DNA from: Euborellia annulipes
Taxonomy: Eukaryota > Arthropoda > Insecta > Dermaptera > Anisolabididae
Length of the DNA stretch: 64,000 nucleotides
Direction: 5' to 3'
NCBI GenBank assembly: GCA_023213315.1
Contig: JAKCPI010000883.1
Span: 1 to 64,000, forward strand
Shown: piece after piece, positions 43,561 through 55,339 of the stretch
Layout: every line of letters begins with the position of its first letter
How positions within the stretch are numbered: position 1 is the stretch's first letter
Notes under the pieces: model-generated
What the model saw: only the letters and a program-made list of their open reading frames with translations
Told to the model about the DNA's origin: nothing
Database searches by the model: none
Translations under genes and position numbers: made by a program

Positions 43561-44767
43561 GAGATGGAAAAAATATGTAAATTATTAATAATAATCATTA
43601 CTATATAAGTATATAAAGCGCTAGTCACGGACTTCCTGTCCGTGTGTATGTGCCTGTTCTCTCACTGATTGGCCAAAGTTACAGGAAGTGGAGTCAGAGA
43701 GGAAATTTAAAACTTTAAAATTTTACAATTGCTCGCCAAAAGCAAATTACTTCCTGGATACCCCCTGTTTGGGGCAAATCGTCCAACCCCCGCCACAACG
43801 CTTTGAGCTTGTTTCTGTTCTTCGTCTGAATTTTATAATTCTAAATGCTTAGATTAATCCTGCCCCCCCCCCATCCTTCATTTACTCCTTTTTGTTCAAA
43901 CTTTTTCTTCTATTCAGGTTTAATAGTTAAAATTCCAATATATATATAGGCCCACCGGAGGATAGCTGGTCCCATGCCCCCCCCCCAGCCAAATTCTTTA
44001 GTTACGCCCATGGTGGTCTTTAAACAATTTTGAAAGCAAAATGAGAACAGCATCAAAAAAATAATTGATTTTTGAATTTTAAGAGAAAGTAATTGATATG
44101 TCAAAATAAAATTAAAAAATCGATTTTTAATCATTTTCAGAACGTTTTGAGACTAAAATTTCATTGTTTTTGCTTGAATATTTTATATACTAAGTTATTC
44201 AATCAATATCAAGGCCTAAATGTGTTTATTTAATTAAAAAACAATAAATTAGGATAATTAGAAAATGAAAGAGGCAGTTAAAATTTGAAGATGTAAAAGG
44301 CAATTAATAAACCCCCATTTTATGTGGTCGTAGTTAAATAAAAAAATGTCTATAGCTTTATAATTGATTGAAAAGACCAGTTTTGCATTTTTCCACAAAT
44401 CCAACGAAAAATAAGAGAGATATAGCGACTTTTTGAAAAGCGAATCTGCGCGTGAAGAAAAGCCTAGACGAGAGTGAAGCGAGGCTCCCTGGCTGCACTC
44501 TGGGCGCCGATCGAATTAGAAAAAACAAATTGATGCTCTCCCAGCATTTGAAATTATTGACAAATTGATTGATTTCATCTTTTTATGCTTTTATAAAATT
44601 TTATTCGAACCTTTTTTTAACTATAAGAATAAAAGAATGCATATTTATCTATAAAAAATTCAATGCTTTGAGAAAAAATAAAATTTCAAAATATTTTGTC
44701 TTCAATCAAAGAGAGATTTCTCATAAATATATTAAATAATAAAATCCATCCCTTTAGACCTTTAGTT
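43561..44767. other. Spacer with MITE fragments
   Basis: 43618-43655 has a short CACGGACTTCCTGTCCGTG hairpin. 43948-44013 is the 3' part of the MITE at 46139 (GGAGGATAGCTGGTCCCATG, TAGTTACGCCCATG). 44462-44510 repeats the GAGCGAGGCTCCCTGG style of the R2 GC hairpins. No gene. Confidence 0.5.
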
Positions 44768-44850
44768 CAGTGCTTGTTAAACTTTTTGAGTCGCGGCCCC
44801 GTTGGGAACCAAATAAATATCTCACGGCCCCCCCTTTTTTTTTTTTTTTT
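44768..44850 (+). mobile_element. hAT-type element end
   Basis: CAGTGCTTGTTAAACTTTTT then GAGTCGCGGCCCC follows the well-known hAT terminus pattern. It is cut by a C/T run and the following R1 copy. Confidence 0.55.
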
Positions 44851-45262
44851 TTTACATTCTCTTGCCTATGTGTGTTCAATTTTAAGCATGAAGGAATTGA
44901 GCTAGGAGGGTGAAATTTTATATTTAAGTTAGATACGCCCCTGAGGCGTGGAAATAAGCTTTTAATCAAAATCAGCCAAAAAGTACTAGACTACTGATAT
45001 AGTTTTTCAGTTTTTTTCGATTTTCTCAAAATTCTCTCTAACGATTTTTTTTTTTAAATTAATAAAAATCAATTATTTTTTAGATTCTCTTTAAAATGTA
45101 TATTCTCATTTTGCCTTTGAAATATTCTGAAGACCACTTTACTCTTGTATTTCATAGGGAAGATAGGTGAAATGGTTGCCATGGTAACAGAATTTAAATC
45201 TTTTACTTTTTACTTTCTCTTACCCTATATATGAAATATATAGAGAGAGAAAGTATTGTTAG
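44851..45262 (-). repeat. Family R1, partial, minus strand
   Basis: TGAAGGAATTGAGCTAGGAG, CAGCCAAAAAGTACTAG and GGTTGCCATGGTAACA, with a separate terminal palindrome at 45207-45255 (CTTTCTCTTACCCTATATAT ... AGAGAAAG) now on the far side, indicating rearrangement or a second element end. Confidence 0.7.
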
Positions 45263-46110
45263 ATTAAAATTCATATAAATCAATTATTTAGATGCCCTTT
45301 TAAAAAGTAAATCAGTAATATTTTGTGAAAATTGTTTGAAGTACTCAAATCATTTAATCTAAATTAAATTTTACACTTTGATATTTAACTACCCTACAGT
45401 AATACAAGATCGAAATATCGCTTGTGCTCAAATAAAAATAACAGCCATGTGATGATGAAGAGTTGAAAGATTTTACATCTAACTAAATATATAATTATCA
45501 TTTATTTGGCAATATTCTCTGACTGCTTAATTAATTTTTTTTTTTCTCTTTCAATTTTATAATTCTTCCAAATGTCCAAAAAAAAAAAAAATTTAACTTA
45601 AAATCTGTTAAATTATTATTTTTAAAAAGAGAAAGAATATTTCTTAGAAACGAGGGGAGGGGCGCCTGGCGACAATCAGAGCGGTGGGGTGGGGGAACCT
45701 GCAACCCGCGACCCTCCCCTCCTTTGGTCAAATCAAGAGCTCGAATTGGAAATGAATAAAAACTCTAATAATTCAAATGTCTATAACTCGGAAACGGCGC
45801 ATCCAATTCGCATCGGATTTTTTGTAATGAGTTTAGAATTTCCTAGAGAATATTCACATGCAACTAAAATTGAATAAATAAGAATGTATTTTTTCTTTAA
45901 TCTAACCATCCGTTCAACCAATCAAATGATAGTAAAAAGGATCATGGTTCTATATTCGCTGAAATTTTCCCTTTTATCTGTATATAAAATTTTCAAACAG
46001 TTTTTTTTTTTTTTTTTTATTTCTCTTTATTAGCAATCTCCGCACTCCCAATTAAATAAACGAATACATGTATTATATAAATTTTAAATAAATACCTTAG
46101 GGGTTGTCCA
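45263..46110. other. A+T-rich DNA
   Basis: A GC-richer patch at 45650-45725 contains poly(G). The segment at 46100-46125 (GGGGTTGTCCACATATTACG, TAACGC) resembles the end of a widespread arthropod MITE type. No gene. Confidence 0.45.
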
Positions 46111-46138
46111 CATATTACGTAACGCGGGAGGGAGAGGC

Positions 46139-46313
46139 ATGGGCGTAACTAGGGGGGTGCCGGGGGGCATGGCCTCCCAGAAGGCTCGTGCCCCCCCCCC
46201 CCCCAGAAAGCTCCCTGCCCCAAGAAAAATTGAGAAAATATGGGGCTTTCCAGGCCCTCCGGAGGATAGCTGGTCCCATGGCCCCCAGCCAAATTCTCTA
46301 GTTACGCCCATGA
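46139..46313. mobile_element. MITE with 15-bp perfect inverted ends
   Basis: CATGGGCGTAACTAG and CTAGTTACGCCCATG are perfect inverted repeats around a C/G-rich 145-bp body. No convincing target duplication. A truncated relative is at 43948-44013. Confidence 0.75.
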
Positions 46314-47120
46314 TTATATATATAGACCTATTAATAAAAGTTGTAATCAATTAAAATTTATTTAATAAGCTTGTTTAGAATGTTGTTAAAAATTAATTAA
46401 AGCTTCTAAGTTAAACAATTTTATATGCCTCAGCCACTTGATTCCTTCTAATATTTGAATTTTAATACACATTATACTGCATGGGAAATGACTAAATAAT
46501 TGGTTTCCATTGTCATTTACGCATACGAATAATCATAGTTATGCGTTGAACTCAAGAGTAATTGAATTCTCGTTGTTTTATTGTTTTTTTTATTAAATCC
46601 CTATTCCCTTTAAAATAAATTTTTAATTATAATCGAAATTTTGAATAAAACCGATGTTTTTTTTTTATTCAACTCTTATTATTATTATTCTTTCGTAAAC
46701 ATGCATACATAAATAGTTTTCTTCTTTATAAAAGGGAGTTTCCTTACCCCTATAATCTTTATTTCTCGAATACTTCTTGTTGCATTGCAAATGTGCCCTA
46801 GACATAGGCGTAGCCAAAAATTTTTGATGGGGGGTTTCAAGAAAATTTTTTCCAACATTTGAAAAATTTGGAGGGGGGGGGGGCGAAGCTCATCAAGGGC
46901 GCCGTTCTTTATGTTTTAATATAATTTAAAAGAAAACTATAAATTTTTTGGACAATCTATGGAAATAATATGATAAAATCACCGTCCGTGGGCTATATCT
47001 TAGATTCCCTAGAGCGCCAATGTCGGTATCGAGGGGGCGCCAAAGGCTTGATGCGCCTGAGGCAGGGGGGCGAGCACCCCCCCCCTTCGCCTCCATCTAG
47101 TTTCCCTACTGAATATAAAT
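46314..47120. other. A+T-rich DNA with poly(G) MITE end
   Basis: 46806-46910 has GGCGTAGCCAAAAATTTTTG and G runs, homologous to 2488. C run at 47078. No gene. Confidence 0.5.
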
Positions 47121-47825
47121 AAAAAAGAGGATGAAATAAAATGAAAGACCTTTACTAAACGTCACCCGTCTTCAGGACCTTTATTACTATCAATTAGTGA
47201 CTGATCAAAGTTTCGGTTTCGGCTAATTTCGACCAAAAAATCTGATTTGGGTCTCTGTTTCGGTTTCGGCCAAAAACCAACCGAATCTTCCGCTCCAGCG
47301 AAGTTGGTGTATTTCTCTTAGGCCTCGTTAGACCCCGTCTCTATTTAATTCAATTGAAATATATTTTTATCAATTTGACTTATTTAATTTGTTTGAAAAG
47401 TTAAACTACTAAATACGTAAATATATGATATAAATTTATTATTTCAATAATTAAAACAATTTAAATAAAAATATTTTTGCTGCTTAAATGTTGTATTTTA
47501 TTTTATTAATTAACAAGATTAACTGTATATAAGTATAGAGGATGTCTAAGAAAAAGTTTAAAAAACACTTCGGAAATTTAGAATGTCTGATCAAGTTTCG
47601 GTTCCGGCTGAAATTCGATTTCGTTTGAAAATTTAGTTTCGGTCAGTCTCTGTAATTTATACAGATACCTAATCAAAAAATTAATTCTCATCAAATTTTT
47701 TGATAATATGCATTGATCGTAATATAGGTCCTGAAGATGGGTGACATTTAGTCCCCGAAACGTCTAAAAGGGATATTAAAATAATTCGGGCCGAAAAGAA
47801 GTCTTTTATTTTATTTCATCCTTTT
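47121..47825. mobile_element. Foldback FB6 with foreign sequence in the loop
   Basis: Left arm (AAGAGGATGAAATAAAATGA ... GTCACCCGTCTTCAGGACC) and right arm (GGTCCTGAAGATGGGTGAC ... TTTTATTTCATCCTTTT) are inverted. The loop holds diverged halves of the TCGG-rich hAT MITE (47205-47290, 47592-47650) and a SINE S1 fragment (47310-47365). The right arm carries the CTGAAGATGGG...CCCCGAAACGTC motif. Confidence 0.7.
47731..47764 (+). repeat. CTGAnGA...CCGAAACGT motif, FB6
   Basis: CTGAAGA, T, GGG TGACATTTAGT CCC, CGAAACGTC. The stem uses different base pairs from FB2 (GGG/CCC instead of GGC/GCC) in the same place. Confidence 0.6.
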
Positions 47826-48420
47826 CTGTACTACGGCCTCCCTTCACATTGTCTTTGATAAATAAAATAATTGGAGGTTACAATTAGAAAAAAAAGAATA
47901 ATTAGAGAATATATATCACTCGTAAAGTGACTAAAAGCAGGTTGTAATTATCTTATTCAAATAAAGCACTGTTTAAAGTTTTTATTTAGTAATTACTACA
48001 TTCAAATTAACACTTTTAAAAAAGCATACATTATTTGATAATTTTACTTTCAATTAATTTGAGTCTTTTAATTTTAATTAAGATCGTTGTTTACTTTGTG
48101 GAATATTAATATAATAAAAATCTTTATGAACGTACTTTTTCTTTTTCTTTGTGCTTCCGAAGATATTAGAAAAATTTGATCCGAAGCTAAATGCTATTGA
48201 GGTATTCCAGGCCAGGAATGCAATGAGTTTAATTTAGCCATTCCATCTTTCTAAAGGAGATAGATTTGACCGGGAGGGAAGCTCGGGTCGGAAATAACAT
48301 TATCAAAAGCGATTAAGACAGGCATCTTGCATTTCCCCTATACTAAGAACAAAATCAAAACTGGCTGCTCCAAGTTATCTGATGAATTCAAAATGTTTTT
48401 ATCATATTGGAAAAAATACA
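47826..48420. other. A+T-rich DNA
   Basis: Nothing recognised. Confidence 0.6.
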
Positions 48421-48455
48421 GTGATGAGTAGGGACCGGATTCTTAGGTTTTCACC

Positions 48456-50893
48456 TTTTTACTTTCTCGTATAGAGAAAGTATTGTAATAGTAAAAAAAA
48501 TTCGACTTCTAGATTTTGATGTTTCTCCACGTTTTAGACCTCCCTGAGACCAAAAATACCATTTTGGGCATTATGTCTGTGTGTGTGTGTGTGTGAACAC
48601 GATTTCTTAAAAACCAAAGCAGCTAGATGGATGAAATTTGGGATATGCTCCTTACACTAAAATTGTAGATTTCTATCAACTTTTGGAGTAAATTCGTCAC
48701 TTGGAAGTAGTACTTTACCTAATAAGTTTTTTTCAAAAATTTTGAAATTTTCAATTTTTTTGTTATATTATGATAAATTACTCTATATTAAAAAGTTTTT
48801 ATTCTTTGATACTTTTCCTAAAACTAAATAGTTTTTGAAATAATCAACGAAGAAAACGACATTATTCGTAAATTTTGGAAAGAAAAATCAAAACAAAATC
48901 ATACAGGTGTCATTAAAAAACATGTAAATATAAACAAATGAATTTGTATAATATTATTTTCGCATATATATATATATATAAATGACGTTATGGAGAGTCC
49001 AGGAAAAAGACTCGGGTCCGCAATTTCTCAAAAGGGCAGACGCAAAAAATTCTAGATTTTGCCAATTGAATAGAATTAAGTTGATAAGTTGACTGTCTTC
49101 AATAATTGATTTTTGAATTTAAAAAAAATCGTTGGAGCGAATTTTGAGAAAATCGAAAAAACTGAAAAAGTACATCAGTAAAGTACTAGTAATCTTTGGC
49201 CGATTTTGATTAAAAGCTTATTTTTCCGGTCCCGGGGGTGTTTAACTTAAATATAAAATTTCAGCCTCATAGCTCAATTCCTTCATGCTTAAAATTGAAC
49301 ACACACACCCACACACACAGACACACAGACCATGTCGCGAAAACCACTTTTTTGGATTCAGGGGACCTCAAAACGTGAAGATCCATCAAATCCCGACATC
49401 GAATTTTTGACATGAACAATACTTTCTCTCATATATATTAACAAATATATAGATGTAAGAGAAAGTAAAAATTAAAAGAGTAAGAAATTCATTTTTTCCA
49501 AAATATTTTATATAGACCCTATTATATTTCTAGGGTATATGGAATTAAAATAATAAAATTTAGATAACATGAAATCTTGAGAAAAATTAAAGCCAATTAA
49601 TTAAAATAATTAAATCTCTCTAAGGAAAAATAATAAAAATTGTTATATAATTTTATTTATTTATTTTCTTTAGTGACTCGAATTGAATAAAGTCAGACAG
49701 CCTTGCAAGCAAATGGTGTGCTTAATTACAAGGGACCGCCGGCAGGTGCTGCGCCTCTGGTGTCCATTCTATAAACCCTTTTGTTAAAATAAAATTAATC
49801 TTATATTTAATCAAACAAATTTTATAAAATTAGTATAAATATCATGAAGGGGACAACCTAAAGGGGAAGGGGGAGGGAAGGGGACCTAAAAGGCGCCCCT
49901 CTCCTCGAAAAAGCAAAAATTTCAATACTGTGGTATATAAGAGGCTCTGGAATTGCATTTGAATAGAAAGAGAGCGAGGTAATGAGTGCGAGTGAGATGG
50001 AGAGAGTCGCTTAAAGATGCTCAGTCTCCGCTCTTGGTGCACATGCACCGGATTCCAAACAATGCGCGTGACGTCATCTTTTCCTAGAAGCTGTTAAAGA
50101 CAAAAATAAAAAAAAGTAATAAAACTATTTGTTTTTTGTTTTTTTTTTGTTTTTTTTATATTCATCAAATTAGAAGAAAAAAACAAATTAAAATAATTTA
50201 AAAAAATAAATATGAAAAAATTATTTTAATAAAGGAAATAAATATATTCTAACTTTTGATTGATTATTGAGGTGGGATTTATTTATTTTTCTTCCTGAGG
50301 CGGGTGTTAAAGTCAATTGTATTTTCAATTTATATTTCGGCCTCTAAGATCATATGACTTTTGGGAAATTAAATAAAATGGCTTCCAGGAGGTGAGAGAC
50401 TCAACATTCAGCGGGTCACCTATCCACGGACCAGCAGTTCTTAGCCTTGCTTAACCCGAATTTTCTCGATATTTTTCTCCCTTTTGTCAGAAGCTATTAA
50501 AAAAGTTATTTTTTTTTATACTCAACAAATTAAAAAAAAAAAATCACAATTAAAAAATTATTTTAATAATTACCTTCAATAACTAAAAATCTATTCAATT
50601 TTTGAAAAAATGTCAAAGAATAAAAACTTTTTAAAATAGAGTAATTTATCACAATATGATAAAAAAATTGAAAATTTCGAAATTTCTGAAAAAACTTATT
50701 AGGTAAAGTCGTATTTACTCCTTTGATAGAAATCTACAATTTTAGTGTAAGGAGCATATACCAAATTTCATCCATCTAGCTGCTTTGGTTTTTAAGCAAT
50801 CGTGTTCACACACACACACACACACACACACACCCAAACGTAATTCTAAAAGAATATACGAGAAAGTCTTGGGGAAGTCATTACCCATATTTT
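48456..50893. mobile_element. Family R2, copy 2
   Basis: Same ends and order as copy 1 at 28672: CTTTCTCGTATAGAGAAAG, the AAGCAGCTAGATGG block, (AT)n, AAATGACGTTATGGAGAGTC, CAAGGGACCGCCGGCAGG, TGACGTCA (50068), (CA)n (50806-50834) and ATACGAGAAAGTC. It lacks the GC hairpin region and the 29131-29490 segment of copy 1, and instead has an R1 fragment inserted at about 49098-49470. Confidence 0.85.
49098..49470 (+). repeat. R1 3' fragment nested in R2
   Basis: GAGCGAATTTTGAGAAAATCG, AAGTACATCAGTAAAGTAC, GCTCAATTCCTTCATGC, (CA)n, ACTTTTTTGGATTCAGGGGA and GTAAGAGAAAGTA. It gives the order of insertion: hAT element first, then R2, then R1. Confidence 0.8.
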
Positions 50894-51568
50894 TTTTCCT
50901 TGACTCCAAACGCGAAATGGAAAAATTACTTTTTCGACTTATGTGTTCTGGAGTTGTTTAACCAATATTTTAAAAAACCTAAAAAAAAAACCTAAATGGG
51001 TTCAGGCCACCTAAAATCACCTAAATTAGAAAACTCATCTACCGAGATTTTTTTTTAATTTATTGGTGCTTTTAGATTGGGAAAAAATTTTATAATTATG
51101 TATTTCATTTTATGTACTTCCAGAATTATTTAATTTTCTTATATAATGTTTTAGGTACCTGTAATTTTTTGTATTTTTTTATTTTTTAATAATTTTTGTA
51201 TATAGGTATTTAAAATTAAATAAAACTTTTTTCTAATAAAAATTTTACAATTATATTTTTTTAAATTAAAAAAAAAAACAAATTATAATTAAAATAATAT
51301 TTTTTTACAAATTTCTGTACATATTTAAAATTAATTAAAATTTTTTTCCCCCCAAATGCGTTTTATTAGGCGATAACCTAAAAAAAACTAATTTGGGAGT
51401 TTCAAAAACCTAAAAACGAGACGAACCGTACCTAAAATCACCTAAATGCGTTTTATTGGACGAAAACCTTAAAAAAAAAAAAAAAAAAAAAAAAAAACCT
51501 ATTTTGAGTGTGACAAAAACCTAAAAACGAGTCGAATCGAACCTAAAAATCCGGTCCCTGGTGATGAG

Positions 51569-52600
51569 TTTACTCTTAGGCCGGCGAGGTCCCAAAATAG
51601 AGGCTAAAATTTAAAGAAAGGTTACAATTTTAAAATCGATTTGTTACAGTGACGGTACTACGTAGGAGGGGGCGGACGCTATAAAAAAACAATTTACTAA
51701 AGAATATTCCTAAAATAAATATCTGGAGGCAGTTGCTTTCTTCTAATCTTTGCATATCAGACAGGGCGATATAAATGAAACCCTTGAGGTCAGTTGGCCC
51801 ACTCGTTCAACTTCACTTTCAATTCAATATAAAAGACCCCCTCTTCTATTGAAATGTCTTGGTTTTATATTTGGAGATATAGAAGTTTATTATATAAGTA
51901 GATTCTCTCTCTTCAGTCATTAATGTCAAACCTGACATGCTGTGGTTACTCTGAGGGAATAATGCTGAGGTTTTTCCTTTTTCAGGAGATGCCTCATCTC
52001 AAATAGAGTTGGGTAAGTTTTTGCATTTGGTGGATTTGAACCAGGGGCGTAGATTAAAATTTTTTTCTGCTGAGAAAGTTTTTTAATAAAAATATGATTG
52101 GTTTTCGACTTTCTTTTGTCAATTCTCTTTCTTTTGTTAAACATCTTTTATCAATATTTAATAATGATAAGTAAACATCAATACTTTTTATTAGAATATA
52201 AAACCTCTCTGGGGGATGAAAATTTTTTTAAATAATATCTTCAATTACTAGCACCGTTAAGGTGATTTGTGACGTGAATTGACAGTTTAAAGTAAATGTA
52301 AAAATATATTTTAGACAAAAAATCATAATTTCTTTAGATCACTAGTTTTTAAAACTTGGAATGCGGGGATGAATTTCACTTCTCTTCCACCCCAGCCCTG
52401 TCCAAGGGCACAATTATAGAACTTGCACACTTAACGATGATCTATTTTCAAAATACATAGCTATATAAAGTATCAAAAATTTGATGGAAATGAAAGTTTT
52501 GAGGCCGACTCGAAAAAAACGCACAAGGCTCTAATGTGATATTTAAATAAAACTTCAATAAAATCCGCCAAAGAATACTACTGTAGTATGATACTATTAG
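51569..52600. other. A+T-rich DNA
   Basis: No supported gene. The 72-codon minus frame at 51926-52144 (KRKRIDKRKSKTNHIF) has no splice or start context beyond an ATG and I leave it unassigned. Confidence 0.5.
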
Positions 52601-52610
52601 GGGATTTTTT

Positions 52611-52824
52611 GTTATAGACTATATTTTTGTATTAATTATTTATTAAAAATATATAAATACTGTATAACGTTTCGACTGCTTATTCTGCAGCCGTTATCAA
52701 GTACTGTGCACTTGCTCCGACTCAAGTGAACTGGTCGGAGGTCCAGAATAAGCAGTCGAAACGTTGTACAGTATTTATATATTTTTAATAAATAATTAAT
52801 ACAAAAATGTGGTCTAGGTATAAC
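52611..52824. mobile_element. Foldback element FB4
   Basis: Arms of about 75-85 bp (GTTATAGACTATATTTTTGT ... and its complement) surround a roughly 50-nt loop. Each arm's inner end carries GCAGTCGAAACGTT preceded by a GGCTGC-type stem partner. A one-sided A+T-rich tail may follow. No duplication recognised. Confidence 0.75.
52668..52701 (-). repeat. CTTGATA...CGAAACGTT motif, FB4
   Basis: Minus-strand TTGATAAC, GGCTGC AGAATAA GCAGTC, GAAACGTT. A six-pair stem including one G-U replaces the three-pair stems of other copies. Confidence 0.55.
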
Positions 52825-53001
52825 TGAAAATTCTCTTAATAATAATAGATCAAACCACAAAAGCTTTAATAAACACATTCGCGATAAATACTAGTTTAAG
52901 GAAATATTTTATTTTTGGTTTTTTCAAAAACAGCTGAAAGGATTTTGATAAAAATAGGGGCCTATGTCTATAAATCCATCAAATTTTAGATAATCTTGAA
53001 A

Positions 53002-53871
53002 AAAAAATCTGGTGTGACTGGCGCACAGCACACAACTTTCTCTTACCCTTCGGTAAGAGAAAGTTGCGCACTGTGCTGGTCACACCAGATTTTTTGTGTC
53101 GAGATATATTTAGTTTCCGATAGCACCTTAGTTTCAAACTTGCATTTTAAATGTTGACTGCTTGAAATAAACTATGGTTATTTTTTTTCAAAATTTTAAT
53201 CTCATATTTGGACATTTTATACACAATATAGAATCGTAAATAAATACAAAATTTCATAAGAATTGGAAAAAAAAATTTTAAATGCCTAAAAAGTTCTAAA
53301 GGGGACCCCCTTTTGAATCTAAATTAACATACAAATCCCTATAGGAAATTAACATTGTTCCTATGCGAAGATAAGGTGGAAAGGGAATTTAAAAAGAGTA
53401 GAGAGAGACGATAATGTTTGCAAGTGAGAGAGAGACATATATGTTTTCTTTGAAACAATTAAAGACACAAATAAATTAAAAAAAAAAAATGGGAATTTAA
53501 ATAATAATTGATTTTTTAATCTAATAAAAAGAAAAAGATTTAAATTCCGTTACCATGGCAACCATTTCTATCTTTCCTATGAAGAACAAGAGTAAAGTGG
53601 TCTTCAGAAGATTTCAACGGCAAAATGAGAATATACATTTTAAAGAGCATCTAAAAAATAGTTCATTTATGAATTTTAAAAAAAATCCTTGGAGGGAATT
53701 TTGAGAAAATCGAAAAAAACTGAAAAAGTACATCACTAAAGTACTAGTACTTTTTGGCCGATTTTGTTCAAAAGCTTATTTTGAGATTCTTCAAAGGTAC
53801 CTAAGTTAAATATAAAATTTCAATCCGCTAGCTCAACTCCTTCATGCTAAAAAAATGGTTCCACACACACA

Positions 53872-53912
<41 letters not shown>

Positions 53913-54049
53913 CAATTTGCGGGACCCACTTTTTTGGACTCAGGGGACCTCAAAACATGTATATCCATCAAAATCTCGACATCGAATTTTTGACATGATC
54001 GCAATACTTTCTCTCTCTATATATTTCATATATAGGGTAAGAGAAAGTA
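53002..54049 (+). repeat. Family R1, full-length copy, nearly same as 11436
   Basis: Hairpin 53002-53095 with CCTTCGG tip, then the complete R1 order to GTAAGAGAAAGTA. (CA)n tract expanded at 53863-53909. Differences from the copy at 11436 are scattered single bases and run lengths, implying recent spread. Non-coding; the frames at 53917 and 53940 are shadows. Confidence 0.9.
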
Positions 54050-54168
54050 AAAAAATACTCTTATTTTCTTTCAAGCCCTCTTTACTGTTGTACCTCATAG
54101 AAAACATAGATGATTGTCCTGGTAACAAAGTATAAATATTACTTCTATGAATATGAAATACATCTCTT

Positions 54169-54774
54169 CAGTGGCGTACCGAGGGGGGGCGGGGGGGGGC
54201 GGTCCGCCCCAGGCCCCGTGCCGGCATAGGCCCCCATATATTTATAAAAAAAAAAATTTAATGAAAATTTCTCTTTGAGAGGCCCCGGGGCCCTCAGGGC
54301 TCAAATAAAAACCGAAAAATTTAGTTAAAAAATCAAAATTTAATGAAAATTTCTCTTGTGAGGACCCGGGGCCCTCAGGGCTCAAGTAAAAAACGAAAAA
54401 TTTAGTTAAAAAATCAAAATTTAATGAAAATTTCTCTTTAAGAGGCCCCGGGGCCCTCAGGGCTCAAATAAAAACCGAAAAATTTAGTTAAAAAATCAAA
54501 ATTTAATGAAAATTTCTCTTGTGAGGCCCCGGGGCCCTCAGGGCTCAAATAAAAACCGAAAAATTTAGTTAAAAAATCAAAATTTAATGAAAATTTCTCT
54601 TCGGGAGGTCCCGGGACCCTTGGGGTTCAGGGATATACGGTATTTTAAAAATATTTTTATGTATGGAGGAGAAGGATATTTAAAGATGAGTACCCCCCAA
54701 AAAAAAAAAAATTCAATATAAGGCCCCCTCTTCTAGTGCCGCCCCAGGCCCCCAACTGCCTCGGTACGCCTCTG
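54169..54774. mobile_element. hAT-type element with 82-bp minisatellite
   Basis: Ends CAGTGGCGTACCGAG and CTCGGTACGCCTCTG are perfect inverted repeats, flanked by a perfect 8-bp duplication CATCTCTT (54161-54168, 54775-54782). Inside are five copies of an 81-82-bp unit, recognised by GGCCCCGGGGCCCTCAGGGC at 54281, 54362, 54444, 54525 and a diverged one at 54607. Non-coding. Confidence 0.92.
54281..54690. repeat. Minisatellite, about 5 x 82 bp
   Basis: Unit alternates CCCCGGGGCCCTCAGGGCTC with AAATTTAGTTAAAAAATC and TTTAATGAAAATTTCTCTT. The GC core is itself a palindrome. Confidence 0.9.
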
Positions 54775-55241
54775 CATCTCTTATGTTATGGCAAACTAAA
54801 TAATGGCATGAGACCACATAAGACAATTCCGCCTATTGGAAATATGAGAAAGTTATTAGTTATACCAGATTATTTTGAAAATAATTGATTTGAAATTGGA
54901 ATCATAGAATCGCATGTTAATAGAAATATTTTTCAGGATGTGTCCCTGAAATTGTATATAGGTAGGCTCTTGACCTAGATATGAAATGCAATCGTTTGGG
55001 CAGACGTCGATGAGATATTAATTTGCATGTATATTTCTTTGAGACGGGGAGGGGTTCGCTTGGATGGGTATCGGCATTTGGGCATTTCGGCATTTTGGCA
55101 TTGGGCATTCGGCGACCGCTCGGGCCCTGAATCGTTAGTGTGGTAGACGTGGCGAACGAAAAGCGTACGTTGTCAACCCAGATCAGTGACGCGCAGAACT
55201 AGGCTTGAGTTGACGCGTGCGCCGGCTGCTATTAGACTTGC

Positions 55242-55249
55242 TATCGATT
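55242..55249 (+). promoter_or_regulatory. DRE-like site TATCGATT
   Basis: Seven of eight match to the arthropod DNA-replication-related element TATCGATA, 8 bp upstream of the YY1-type site within the CpG-rich island. Confidence 0.3.
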
Positions 55250-55256
55250 AGGACAA

Positions 55257-55270
55257 GCGCCATCTTGCGG
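55257..55270 (+). promoter_or_regulatory. YY1/Pho-type site GCGCCATCTTGCGG
   Basis: Contains the full GCCATCTTG core of YY1 sites in the sense orientation typical of positions just downstream of starts. Sits 107 bp before the exon-1 donor. Confidence 0.5.
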
Positions 55271-55321
55271 ACCTGCCCGGCGTCGACGCACTCCCCACGC
55301 AACCCCCGAACTCAGAGGGCG

Positions 55322-55339
55322 ATGCTTAACCGCAGCTAA
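55322..55339 (+). other. Short upstream open frame
   Basis: ATGCTTAACCGCAGCTAA encodes MLNRS in putative exon 1, out of frame with the ATG of exon 2. If transcribed it could reduce downstream initiation. Its context (GGGCGATGC) is moderate. Confidence 0.35.

Larger units (their letters stand above)
48429..51560. mobile_element. hAT-type element, 3.1 kb, hosting R2
   Basis: Termini TAGGGACCGGATTCTTAGGT and (right) CCTAAAAATCCGGTCCCTG are inverted and flanked by a perfect 8-bp duplication GTGATGAG (48421-48428, 51561-51568). Its own sequence is only the first 27 bases and about 660 bp at the right, built of CCTAAAAACGAG/CACCTAAATGCGTTTTATT units. The remainder is the inserted R2 copy 2. It encodes no transposase. 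Confidence 0.85.
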
